Shown: one piece after another, positions 29,171-39,464 of the stretch
Layout of the letters: each line of letters begins with the position of its first letter
Numbering within the stretch: position 1 is the stretch's first letter
Position numbers and translations under genes: made by a program
Notes under the pieces: model-generated
Told to the model about the DNA's origin: nothing
The model's database searches: none
The model's input: the letters and a program-made list of their open reading frames with translations, nothing else
NCBI GenBank assembly: GCA_947646735.1
Contig: CANTFK010000811.1
Location: forward strand, 1 to 45,120
Direction: 5' to 3'
Length of the DNA: 45,120 nucleotides
Source: Peronospora farinosa
Taxonomy: Eukaryota; Oomycota; Peronosporomycetes; Peronosporales; Peronosporaceae

Positions 29171-30172
29171 TTATGGGAGTGGCTGGTTATGCCACAAGGA
29201 TTGAAGAACGCTCCGGTCACTTTCAATCGCATGTTGTCTCAAGTGTTGAGACCCCTTCAGAACTTTGCTCCAAGTTATTGTGACGACATTTTCGTCCATA
29301 GTCGCGCCGAGGGCAACCTCAACGATGTACAAGTTCACCTCCAACACCTGGAACAAGTGTTTCAAGTTATGCGGGACAACAAGTTGTATGCGAATCTCAA
29401 GAAGTGTGTCTTTTGTGCACCGGAGATTCCGGTGTTAGGTTGCTATGTGAGTAAATCGGGAGTTCGAGCTGATCCAGAGAAGTCGTCGTCCATCTGCTCT
29501 TGTCCCACACCCAAGAACCCTACGGAATTGCGCCAGTAGCTCGGCTTGGATAATTATTTGCACAAGTATACGAAGGCTTACGCTGGTTCTATCCAGCCTT
29601 TGTCGTCACTCTTGAAGAAAGACGCCACATGGTTGTGGCGTCCCGAGTACCAAGCAGCCTTCGAAGCAGTTAAGAAGAGCCTGGCGTCAGCGCCAGTCCT
29701 GGTCCTACCAGACGACTCCAAGCCGTTCCACGTGGTTTGCGACGCCAGTGATTTTGCAATCGGTTGTGCCCTCATGCAATTCGATGATGAGGGCCGCGAA
29801 CGAGTCGTGAGCTATCATTCGCGACAGATGAAGCCAGCTGAGAAGTACTATCCGGTTCACGACAAGGAGTTGGTAGCGATGCGCTATGCACTCATCAAGT
29901 TTTGCGTGCATCTCCTTGGTGAACGTACATTTGCTTTGTACACTGATCATGCATCGCTGCGCACAGCGATGAAAAGCCCACACCTGTCCCAACGGATGGC
30001 GCGATGGCTCTCATTCTTCTCTGAGTACAACTTCGTCGTGCATTACAAGCCAGGAAAGACTAATATTCTCGCTGACGCCTTGTCACGACTTCCCGACTAC
30101 AATCCTCGGACTGCCCTAAATCGTCAGGCGTATGACGACGAGGATGATGATGACCGATGTGTGTATCGATAA
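29171..30172 (+). pseudogene. Element A reverse transcriptase C-terminal half and RNase H
   Basis: The frame continues in phase from 16332 after TTAT. RT motif B (VMPQGLKNAPVTFNRM) and motif C SYCDDIFVHSR are intact. A TAG at 29537-29539 then interrupts; the same frame goes on with NYLHKYTKAYAGSIQP and a Ty3-type RNase H whose acids are visible: VCDASDFAIG, DKELVAM, YTDHASL, LADALSR. Stop at 30170. Here the single RNase H looks catalytically competent, in contrast to elements B and C. Confidence 0.9.
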
Positions 30173-31639
30173 ATCTAACTCGGGTCACACCCGAGTTGTG
30201 TTTATTTGATGGGATCGTCGCAGCGTACAAGGGCGATTCAGATTACGCAGACATTATCGAGTATCTGCGTGCTCGCAGCGATGCTGCAATGGGAGCCTTA
30301 TCCCGAACCAAGCGCGACCACATTCATCGATACAGTTTAGACGGCGATTTGCTTCTGTATAGCATCGACCAATTCGATGCTACTCGCACGGTAATTGCCA
30401 ACGATATGGATTTGCGTGCAAGAATCATCCACGAGTATCACGATTCTCCTGCTGGCGGCCATTTAGGCCGCGAAAAGACTTTCGCGGCTGTGTCTCGAGA
30501 CTTCTTCTGGCCCTATGGGTACGCAACTGGATCCAAACGTGCGAGTTCCGCCGGCGTGTGAATTCGTCTCCACGACGCAGGATCCCTTGCGATCGTTGCC
30601 AATTGCAGCAGAGCCCTGGATATCAGTTTCGATGGACTTCATCTTCGGGCTTGCGCCCGATAGCCAAGCTCGAACGGGCATCTTGGTCTTTGTTGACAAA
30701 TTTAGCAAGATGACACGTTTATTGACTGTTCACGCTAAGATACCCGCTGCAGAGACCGTGGCTCACTTCATCGACGCGGTATTCCGTCATCATGGCCTTC
30801 CAGAAAACATTGTTTCGGACCATGATCCGCAATTCACGTCGGCATTTTGGGCGTCACTGTTTGAGCTCCTCGGGACAAAACTGAGGCGTGAACCGGGTCC
30901 TCGAAGTCGTTCTTCGAAGTTACGCTACGTCATTAACAAGTTGGAGTGCATTTTTACCACTCGCAGAGTTCGCACTCAACAACGCCGTACACGCGTCAAC
31001 AGGGTAAACGCCATTCTTTGTGAATTCGGCTCGTCACCCTCGTGTTCTTACTCCCCTGTCCGTGGGGCGATCCACAACACCTAATGGCTCGGCTCTGGAG
31101 GGGATAAAGGTGATATACAAGGATCGAGTGCAGCTCACGGTATTTTGGGCGCGAATGTAGTAACCCTATCCAAGGCAAAGACTGCTAATTTGACACCACC
31201 AGACGTGGCGTTCCCATTAGCTCGATGGACTGCGCAGACATTAATTGACCCTTCTTCGGGTAAGCGTTCGACTACTGCCAACTACGCGCCGACCCAATCG
31301 GCGCGACCAATTGATGACATGACTTTGTCGAATTTTATACTCCAACGTCAATCCATCACCCGGTTTGTACACGACGCACTACAATCTGCGTTAGACCAAC
31401 AGAAAGAGAACGCTGATAAACATGACAGAAAGAACATGACCAAGTTTGAGAAAGGTTATCGTGTGTTATCATCTACGAAAGGTTTAAGGGATTCAGCGGT
31501 CACTAACCTGGGCGCGAGTAAACTCGCGCCACGCTTCATCGGTCCATTCAAGGTTCTAAAGGCAATTGGCGACGCTTATACACTCGACGTCCCCTCTTCA
31601 CTGCGACTACACCCGACATTCTATGTCGGGCGGCTGTAG
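30173..31639 (+). pseudogene. Element A integrase (frameshifted)
   Basis: Three frames together give an integrase: the zinc region (ARIIHEYHDSPAGGHLG, 30157-30520) loses its CxxC half by a deletion near 30515; the core follows with SMDFIFGL (first Asp) and VSDHDPQFTSAFW (second Asp); the segment with the catalytic Glu (30880-31140) is scrambled. The C-terminal part (31145-31639) with LAPRFIGPFKVLKAIGDAYTL and HPTFYVGRL is well kept. Non-functional. Confidence 0.85.
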
Positions 31640-31666
31640 GAATATCGTCCGGCTACTATTCACGGT

Positions 31667-32269
31667 TTGGCTCCGACGCCGGCTTCTGAGGTCCGTAAGT
31701 CGAACGGCCTTCCCGTAGTGCTCGACGCGCCGATGACATGGGGCGCGAACTCGATCCCGTCTGAACATGACCAAGCACCTGGCGCTCCAGAATCCTTATC
31801 CGTTCGAGCAGCTCATGGTTCGACTGCCGGATCTAACTCACAGTCTTCTCCGCCTGGGCAGCACGTTCACTGGCAGCCTCAGCCTCCAGCCGAGCATCGG
31901 CAGCTATGTTCACGGCCTGATCAACATCGTCCTGAGCAACCAGGACGCCAGCACTACCATCGCGAGGGCCCTCCTCCGCTTGTTGATGCGGAGGGACAGG
32001 TGCGCTGGATTGTAGACCGCATTGTGGGTCACGAGGACCCTCCACAACCAGCACTGCAGTCGTCTCACGAGAAGCGCGCGGTTCCATCCGTGCGCAAGTA
32101 CCGAGTACGTTGGCTTGGATTCCCTCCCGAGCAGGATACATGGGAACCACGTTCCTCGCTCCTTCGTGACGTTCCAGATGTGGTTCTGTCGTATGAAGCC
32201 ACGAAGTCGGACTATTCCAAGGCGGGCGAGCACGCGAACGCTCTCGTGACAAACGAGAGCGGTAAGTAG
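31667..32269 (+). pseudogene. Element A integrase tail with chromodomain
   Basis: After a TAG at 31637-31639, a Pro/Gln/His-rich stretch leads to a chromodomain: VRWIVDRIVGHED, then KYRVRWLGFPPEQDTWEPRSSL. It would tether integration to modified nucleosomes. Its last 437 bp overlap, tail-to-tail, the antisense frame on the other strand (31833-33080). Confidence 0.82.
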
Positions 32270-33080
32270 ATCCACGTCGTCGAGAACAAGAACGATGTCG
32301 CGAACGAGAACGATGCCGTGAACGAGAACGTTGCGGTAAATTTATATCACGATTGCGAGGCGAGAATCGCGCAACAGGACGGGCAGGCGAACGTGTCGCT
32401 GCCCTGCGCTGATGATCCCGCGGAGATTGACTCCGCTGTCGCGAGTGGTGCAGCCAGCGAGGCTCACTACGAATAACTGCGCTTCTCCGTTCGCTCATAC
32501 CTCGCTCATACTTTGCAATCCAACTTCGTTCGCGTTCGCTGAGTGGACACTCAGCGATGTGTCGTCGCCATTCGTCATGAGTTGGGCGTGGAGTCGAGTA
32601 ACAAGATTGGCATCCTTCATTGACATGGAAGAAGCAGAGACGGTCCTCATTCCAAGCATCCTCACACACTCTTTCGCGTAGCGCGCCGATGGAGTGATCG
32701 GCGCGAAGCTCCTATCGATTGGCAAGCCATAGTTGCAAGCTGCTACCATCCTCGAGCATCCAATTCCAACGTTGGATGAAGGCACACCAAGAACGTTGCA
32801 GGGCTTCATGCTCGATTCCATTAAGACCTTTCCCGCGCAGTTTTCGAAATCGGCGGAAGTAGTCCCGCATCGTGTCCAGTGAGTCCGGAGCGTGAGCTCC
32901 GTACAAGTCGTACAGCGACCAAGGTATGAGCTGCCGCGCCATGATGCTGGTTGATGCATTCCCGCTGATGTATCTTGGGAGTTCTGCTGGATTGGGTGTT
33001 GGGTCTCCGGACATTGCTTGTTCGTTTGTAGGCGAAGGGTTTTCGACAGTTGAGCACTCACGGTTGGTGAGTGCTGTCAT
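31833..33080 (-). pseudogene. Antisense ORF (aORF) of element A: SR-rich, zinc-finger-like
   Basis: One minus-strand frame of 416 codons with a single stop (TAG at 32712-32714). Its ATG (33080-33078) directly abuts the polypurine tract of A. N-terminal part: IPWSLYDLYGAHAPDSLDTM, DYFRRFRKL and ALQRSWCAFIQRWNWMLE suggest a folded helical domain. After the stop there is a Cys/His cluster (CQSCYSTPRPTHDEWRRHIAEC spacing C-x2-C-x13-H-x3-C), an Arg/Ser repeat region (RSRSRHRSRSRHRS) and an Ala/Glu-rich possible coiled coil. The 811 bp beyond pol have no other purpose evident. The position is the same as for the aORFs of B and C, but I see no clear sequence similarity to them. Confidence 0.62.
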
Positions 33081-33093
33081 GAGAAGGGGGTGA
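33079..33093 (+). other. Element A polypurine tract
   Basis: GAGAAGGGGGTGA ends immediately before the 3' LTR (TGTAATGGG at 33094), the position at which plus-strand DNA synthesis is primed in LTR retrotransposons. Confidence 0.8.
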
Positions 33094-33432
33094 TGTAATG
33101 GGCTACATTACACACATAGTTAACACAAATAAACAAATACATATGTAGACAGGTGCTGGGCCCGAATAGCGGGCACAGCGTGGCAATTTATTATTGGTTT
33201 ATTATTGGGGCCTAAAGTCCCAATATGGACCAATGATAAATCAACCTGAAATTGTGTGGTTCCCAAAAGGCGGAAACACTGTCGTATTTAATACGACTAA
33301 AATCTTCGTAATTAGTACATAATATAACAAGATAACAATCAAAGTTAAATTTACTTAATACCTAATACTTGGTCTTGAGTCTTCCTCGAGCGCACGTGTA
33401 AGCTAGTGAAGGTACGTTCTAGCCCCTTTACA
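33094..33432 (+). repeat. Element A 3' LTR (339 bp, uninterrupted)
   Basis: Begins TGTAATGGGCTACATTACA and ends TTTACA. It aligns along its whole length to both parts of the 5' LTR and shows the pre-insertion site of solo LTR F (ACTGTCGTATTT at about 33287). Differences from the 5' copy number a few per hundred bases, so A is older than B. Confidence 0.9.
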
Positions 33433-34211
33433 CTTATTGATAGATCTGCTCCCTTACCGGTAGACCTGGGTGCCTCACCGGTCGACTTAAATTCCTTAAG
33501 GTTGAGCACTCCTAACCAGAAAGCACAAGGAATTAGAATCAGTTTACACATAGAAGCAGGGTTGTAGGCACGTATAGAGTAAAGGAGTTAAAAGGATAGG
33601 ACTATATTAAATACTACTCAATTTGCGATCTACGTGGCACAACTTTGCGTCCTCAAAGCTTGCTCTAAGTTGCTCACCTGCTCCAGGAAGAGATACATTT
33701 TGGCTTTTACTTATGAACAGTCGTATAGCGAAGGTCAAGTGCGAATAGAGCTTTAGAATATATTTAGCCTGTGAGTTTATCTGAGTAGCAACACCCCTCA
33801 AGACCCGCTATCGGAAGCGGTCTCCCTCACCTCACGGTCTGGGAGCAACGTAAAGGTCAGGTGGTTAATACCCCTGAAACAAGAAGGAAAAGGCCAGGGA
33901 CGACAAGCGCCCCTGAAGAATTTGGCTCTAAGTCCACTCTCGACAAGGTCGATCGAGTGGCCACATACCGGCCCACCGAGTGAATCATACCCACTCGAGG
34001 CCTCCCATGTCTACCTCTTTCAAGGCAGACGTCTACATCCTTCCCAAGTCTTCCGAAGAGTGCAACCCGCCAGCCGACGGGTACACAAGATGATAAGAAG
34101 GTCCACACGGTTCATAAGCGGCATCGGGGTACCCCCTCCGACAGTCGGCAGTCCGGCAAAGTAAGTGGTTTGGGGTATCATCATACACTCTTGAGATACC
34201 ACTCCACCAAA
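33433..34211 (+). repeat. LTR D1, left-truncated
   Basis: Homologous to solo LTR D2 (39465-40652) from its central repeat region to its end: both share GGATAGGACTATATTAAATACTACTC, the block with GGGGTACCCC (34126-34135) and the end CTCCACCAAA (D2: CTCCACCACA). Its first 400 bp are missing exactly where the 3' LTR of A ends. The 80-codon frame inside is also found in D2 and is probably chance. No gene. Confidence 0.8.
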
Positions 34212-34383
34212 CTTGCTATTCGCAGGCGAAACAGAAGGTAAAGACGATAGTGCCATTGTCCACTGGGCACATTATGTGCGGTGTTTTACCAGAATGTGAG
34301 CTTTTCGCGCTAGTGCGTCTGGAACGCAAGATGCGTTTAAATACGCCAAGTTAAAGGCCTGAGGCCGACTGAGAAAACAATGA
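34212..34383. other. Unassigned spacer
   Basis: 172 bp between LTR D1 and the antisense frame of E. It may be the 3' noncoding part of E; no repeat or site was recognised. Confidence 0.35.
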
Positions 34384-34866
34384 GTGCGCTATGCGCCAGC
34401 TATTCAAGATTCCAGTACTTCGACTACACCGGTAGCCACGACTTTACAGCAGGCCCCGGCTTTAAGCTCGCCCTCTTCCCTGGTTACTGGTGAGAAGCGA
34501 CATCGCCAACAGGCTGAACCTGCGCACGACGCTCAAAAACGTCCACGGCGTATGGGCAATCCTGCCGAAGGGGAACCTCGAACTCCCATGAGTTCCACGA
34601 CTCGGGATATCCCCGCCACTTCACCAGATACTGGTTTTGACCATGGCGGCGACGTTTCTGCAGCAGACGTTCCACATGGAGCTGAAGATTACCCTGTTCA
34701 TCATCCAATGCCAAAGGAGGCCGGTGTTCCGGCACAAGCTCATGCCGAGCTACTTCAAGAGGTGAAGTCTCTCCGTGAGACTTTGCAGACGATTACTGCC
34801 CGCCTCAAGTCGCTGGAGCAGAGTCGGACCCGAGTGGAGGGTCAGCTTGACCTTTGGTGCAGATGA
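34384..34866 (+). pseudogene. Antisense ORF of gypsy remnant E
   Basis: A 160-residue frame on the strand opposite to E pol, overlapping it tail-to-tail from 34484. It is Pro/Ser/Thr-rich, has a basic patch (KRPRRM) and ends in a probable coiled coil (AELLQEVKSLRETLQTITAR, with Leu at heptad spacing). No ATG start is present (the frame begins with GTG), so the N-terminus seems lost. Position and design recall the aORFs of A, B and C. It could also be a chance mirror of the chromodomain region. Confidence 0.45.
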
Positions 34867-35570
34867 TCCGTCCCGCGGCAATGCAGATGAGCTCGGCGCG
34901 AGCGCCTTAGTGTTCACTTCGGACGGATCCCGATATGGTTTGAGCATGCCAACATAGAACACGGGATGTGTGCGCAATTTGCGCGGCAGATTAAGCGTAT
35001 ACGCTAAGTCTTTATTGGCCACGACCGTAAAGGGTCCGATAAAGCGCAGACGCAATTTTTTCTTGAAGACAGCAGACACTAATTGGTAGGTAGGTTTTTA
35101 GCATTAAGTAAGAATTGGTCTTGGACCTCAAAATCATTAATACAACTTCTGCCTTTAGCATCCGCATGGTCCTTGTGTTTTCCTGGCTATTAGCCATTGC
35201 GTCACGCACATGTCGTAAGATATTCATTCGCATTGCGAGAAACGTGTTCACCTATTTCTTAACAGTAATAGGGCTGACATCAGCAAGCAGATCGGCAACC
35301 TCTCCCCCACCAAGCCCTGAACCACTCGGTGGTAGCGTTAACGGAACGCGTGCGTGTGTGAGTCCATTGACATCGAACGTAGTGTAGCCGGTAGAGGCTT
35401 GCACAGAGTTATTGAGTGCAAATTACACAACAGGTTGCATAGATCTCTAAATCTATGCTCCCTGTTGTTGAGTTTACACTGAGCTAGGCGTTTCAACACA
35501 AACACCGCCAATGACATCTTCAACAACGCGAGTTGCGCATTCAGTTCGACCATAGGACTGTAGATGATCC
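34484..35570 (-). pseudogene. Gypsy remnant E: integrase end and chromodomain
   Basis: On the minus strand, from 35570 downwards, a decayed integrase: FALNNSVQASTGYTTFDVN, NILRHVRDAMANSQ, LRLRFIGPFTVVANKDLAY, HPVFYVGMLKPYRDPS, then the chromodomain LHVERLLQKRRRHGQNQYLV and KWRGYPESWNSWEFEVPL. It is related to element A rather than to B. Many stops and frameshifts, and a small hairpin insertion (35441-35462). It is cut at 35570 by LTR C. The remainder would lie beyond the right window edge. Confidence 0.8.
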
Positions 35571-36530
35571 TGTGGTAGAGTGGTATTCGCAAAATTGCTC
35601 ATGCGATCCCAACTCTCCACTGGCGCCCGGACGACCGACTAACGGAGGGGGTACCCCGATTCCGTGTACAAAGCCTTCCTCACCTTGTGTACCCGTCGGT
35701 AGGGCGGGTTGCTCTCTTCTCGGTAGACTTGAGTCGATGTTGATCCTAATCGGGTTAGGGATAGGGAGTTTGGTGGTTTTGTGAAAGTCTTCACAAGATC
35801 GACCGAGTACTTGGTGTGATCTTTCCAATATACCCCAATAGTCCAATAAGACGAAGCTTGAATTTTCTTACCACATGAGCAGAACCTTCTGACCACTTGA
35901 TCCGTCCTGCACTTTCTTCGCCTTGCCCTTACTTGTTATTCCTGAGTCCGATCGCATTCGAGTTGTGTTGTGAAATCCTTCCCCTGGCCAAAACAATCCA
36001 GGGTGTACTTGTAGTCGATATTCTCGGCTTCGGGAGGCCAAATATCCTGCCCGGAATAGAGAAATCGACACGTTTATTAGAAGTAAAATTGAAATCTGTT
36101 TAGTGTTAACCAATCAAATATCAAAACCTACGATTTTGCCTATCTGTAGTCCAGGATCTATTACCACATGCCGTCCTTTCAAAAAAATCAGATCTCGATA
36201 TGTGGTCCACTCCAGATACCTTCGCCATCCCGATCCACTGGCGATCTTGCCTTATTCTTGGATCGCGATCTGAATCAGATTGCGTATTAGTTCAGGATCG
36301 TGGTCGATCCATAATGCGTGACTCTTGGGAACTGTATCGCGATCTACTTCGGATCGCGGCTCTGAAGTGGATCGCGGTTCTGAGTCAGATCGCGGTTCTA
36401 AGTCGGATCGCGTTTCTAAGTCGGATCGCGTTGTCTGCACAATGGATCGCAATCGAACCTTGATGCGTGGTCCACATAACTTGGATCGCGATGTTTACTT
36501 TACAAAAATTTGTTTACTAGCTCCTCCACA
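35571..36530 (-). repeat. Element C 3' LTR
   Basis: 960 bp, plus-strand ends TGTGGTAGAG...CTCCTCCACA. It contains ACTAACGGAG followed by GGGGTACCCC (35648-35657) and CTTGTGTACCCGTCGG, shared with LTRs of B and D. At 36200-36490 there are about ten GGATCGCG motifs, including four 20-bp tandem units at 36350-36430. No gene. Confidence 0.85.
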
Positions 36531-36611
36531 ATCGTACCCTGCACCGTTAGCCGGCATACAGTGTTGTCCTGACTGTGCATCGTAACCACATTAATCACCT
36601 CGGTCATCTTC

Positions 36612-38651
36612 ATGTCATCTTCTTCGTCTGCGACCGCTTCCCCTTCTAGCCAGGATGGCTCCGATTCCGTCATATCTGCAAGCCCTTTAACCGTTTCGAG
36701 ACCCGAACCGTCTCCCATAACTTCCGATCCGCCTACGAACAATTCTTCCGGATCGCGGATTTTGCTTCCTTCTACTCGGGTAGAATTCCCGCCCGTGCTG
36801 GATCGCCATATCTTGGAGTCGTCAATTGCGGCAATATACGATCTTTTGGACGCCCAAACTGCCGTTGCGGACAATTATCGTTCCTTGGAAGATGATTTAC
36901 GAGAGCAAAAAGTGCGCTCTTCTCGGTTGGAACGTGAATTGCAATCCTTCTAGGAATTAGCACCTCCTCTGTCCAAGTTCGTCTTAGATCGCTACAAGCG
37001 GCTTCAGGAACGTTACGACACTGCAATTCAAAAGGCTCAAGATATTGAGAATGAATGGCCCTACGAGAGGATTAAGCTTAAGTTGTTGTAAGTTTGAAAT
37101 CCGCTCTACTCAAAGCAAACACGGCGAACCAACATGCTCAGGAGAGACACCGACGAGAAATGACTGTGGTTGAGCAAGTCTTGAAGAATCAGTTCCAACT
37201 CCAGCTAGCTTCTCTCCAGGATCGTTTGGATAAACTCCAAGCCGATCATGATGATCTTCTCTACGAGAGTACTCGAAAAGATGTCTCTTTGGATCAGCTA
37301 CGTGGGGAAATCTTAGATCGGGAAAGTGGAACGTGATCAGGCCGTTCACGATCGGGATGCGCTTCGATCCCACTTAGCCAAGCTAACCTCTGTATTACTC
37401 CCAATTATCCAAGCTAACCCTCCTGCACCAGATAGCTCGGCATCCCGGAAAAGCAAACGGTCTTCGTCTCCATCAGCGGCCGAACTTCCACCCAAGCGTC
37501 CTCGAGTCGTAGGTTCTTCTTCTTCGTACCCGCCTGACTCCATCCAAGGGAAAACTCCGTCGATCCGGAAAAATACCCTAGCACGATTCGCTAAATCAGC
37601 TAGTTCCACTGCGCCAGCGCGATCTGTCGGATATAGAAGACGTGATTTGGATGCTTCTAAAACCCAAGCGAACACACGGAAAAAGTTTGTCAACCCTTCG
37701 AAATCGAAAGGGAAGAAGAAAATTCCCACACCTTCGAAAGTGAAAGGCAAAAAATCAATTCCTACGCCTCCTTCCTCCTCGTCGGATGACGACGAAGAAT
37801 TTTCGATTCTGGAGATCGAAAATTCTTTGCTTGCAGCCCTATCTGGATCGCGTTCCTCATCTAGGCGTTGTGGCTCGGCAACTGTCGAAACCTCCAATTC
37901 CACGTCTGATTCACTCCCAGCTTCGCCTGCATCATCCACCTCAACTAAAATTTCGAAGGTAGATCTCTTTGGAGAACCTTCTAGTGATTTTGAGGGTGCT
38001 TTCAGCTTCACCAGCGAGTTTAGTGAGAAGATCAACATTTTGCTCTTGCAACACGAATAAGCCTATCTACCAGCTACTCAGAAGCCGCGAAATCGATGGA
38101 TCCTTGGATACCGTAAACGAGATCCTCGATCGTCAGCTCAGGTTCGCCATGGTCAGCCCGAAGAATTAGCGTGGCCGAGTTGGGAGTGGAATTTTTGTAC
38201 AAGCATCTTTCCAATCCCAACAGATAACCTTTTCCCATGCTGCCTACATCCAAGGCAACCTCCACCTGATTCGTTTTGGACGCCCAGGCCGGTCACTATG
38301 GCGCAAATTGAAGCACTTTATGCTCAAGAACCGTGGAAATCTCTTGATACCTTGGTCACCCCAGTTTCATTTCCGATGACTGGGTGGTTTGATAAGTTAT
38401 AAATACATTGTCTTGATTTTGAAGATCGGCACCAGCAAGCGCTATGGGAATCGACTCATCCGTTGTACCGATCGAAGGAGCAGCGAGAGAGCGATCCAGA
38501 ATTACCGAAGTTTTACAGGGAGCGTAAACAGCGTCGATCGCGATCTGGGCCCCGTTGGAAAACAGTGCTCCGACTCGTTCTTCGGGGAATAATCATGGGG
38601 CATTGCGATCTGGATATCATGTTCAACCCTTTTTTTCTCCATTTCCTTTAG
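36612..38651 (+). pseudogene. Antisense ORF (aORF) of element C
   Basis: Starts with ATG 36612, 81 bp after the LTR, opposite to pol. The frame has TAG at 36951, shifts at about 37090 and 37330, and has a TAA at 38058. Order: Ser-rich start, coiled coil (AVADNYRSLEDDLREQKVRS; later LQDRLDKLQADHDDLLYES), a Ser/Lys-rich region with KSKGKKKIPTPSKVKGKKS, acidic patch, and a C-terminal domain with QALWESTHPLYRSKEQ and IIMGHCDLDIMFNPFF. The C-terminal domain and coiled coil match aORF B, with low-complexity sequence diverging between them. Shared residues in two diverged families mean this strand was selected as protein. Confidence 0.75.
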
Positions 38652-39055
38652 CCCTCCGAAGCATCAGTGTGGTACCCCGGTTTGGATTGTAAACAGAAAA
38701 ACATCCCCCAACCTGATTACTGCACTGTCGTTACTGGATTCTGCGGAGCCTTGGCGGAACTAATATCGATCTTCAATCGCGGATCACCCCGGATCGTCCC
38801 TCGCCCATTTATCCAGTATATTGTTTTCCAAATAGTATTCGTGATCCGATAACACTTCTTGATCGTTCAATACAATTTCATTTGGTTTCTCCGTTTCGTT
38901 AATCTTCTCCAACATTGTCTTTTTTTGTTAAGCCTTTTCAGCCGCATTCCAGTCTCCCAGATCTTTGATCGCTATACTCATTACACACAAATTTCCTTCT
39001 CACCATCTTATGCAACCTTCTTGCATATTGTAATACTCCTAACACCTGATCTTCG
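38652..39055. other. Decayed aORF tail and convergent gap of element C
   Basis: The beginning (to about 38830) still shows traces of the last part of the aORF (W.PG and PQP patterns in the plus-strand frame). The rest is A/T-rich and holds no gene. Pol ends at about 39056 on the other strand. Confidence 0.45.
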
Positions 39056-39464
39056 TTAGCAACCAGATCCTTCTTCATGTGACTGCATCACTTCAAAACG
39101 ATTTCGGCTAATTTCGCCACGTTCAAAATCTCGCAATAGTGAACCACAATGGAAATCGGCTTCATCCACCCAGGATGGGTCAGCATAACCTTTCCAGTAG
39201 ACTTTACATTGTCTATTTACTCGGCCAAAACGTGTCTTTCTACAAGATCGTACATCCACAATCTTTTCCACTTCGAATTCATCATCTTCAAGATCGCCTT
39301 CGAGATTATCTTCTGTCGAAAGTGCTTCGTCAGAATCGAATCGATATTCTTCTTCGATTGTCAGCAATTTTTTTGACGTTCCGGGAACATCTTTACTTTC
39401 TTTAACTTAGATATATGTACGTCGAGAAGTAATCGATATGGTGTACCAGCAATCTACAAGCGTA
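39056..39464 (-). pseudogene. Element C integrase end with chromodomain
   Basis: The minus-strand chromodomain has EVEKIVDVRSCRKTRFGRV and VYWKGYADPSWVDEADFHCG and ends NRFEVMQSHEE, as in B. Upstream, a further frame with YRLLLDVHISKLKKVKMFPE leads to the D2 insertion at 39464. One internal TAG and a frame change are present. Confidence 0.82.

Larger units (their letters stand above)
11930..33432 (+). mobile_element. Ty3/gypsy element A, split by element B
   Basis: Long terminal repeats with matching ends (TGTAATGGG...TTACA) are at 11930-13474 and 33094-33432. Between them, in plus orientation: gag with a CCHC knuckle, protease, RT, RNase H, integrase and a chromodomain, so it is a chromovirus-type Ty3/gypsy element. 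Element B lies in the RT at 16333-29170. Bases flanking A (AAGGT on the left, CTTAT on the right) do not form a target duplication, so the surroundings have been rearranged. Confidence 0.9.

Noticed and set aside
33922..34164. 80-codon frame in LTR D1 (copy at 40363-40605)
   Set aside because: Within LTR sequence, shared because the LTRs are homologous; no motif, no evidence of selection.
35441..35462. Perfect hairpin GCATAGAT-CTCTAA-ATCTATGC in remnant E as a regulatory site
   Set aside because: Sits within a decayed integrase frame as a small insertion; single copy, no context for function.
37346..38038. Minus-strand frame of 230 codons opposite to aORF C
   Set aside because: Mirror of the Ser/Lys-rich region; no similarity to any element protein, and it lies outside pol.
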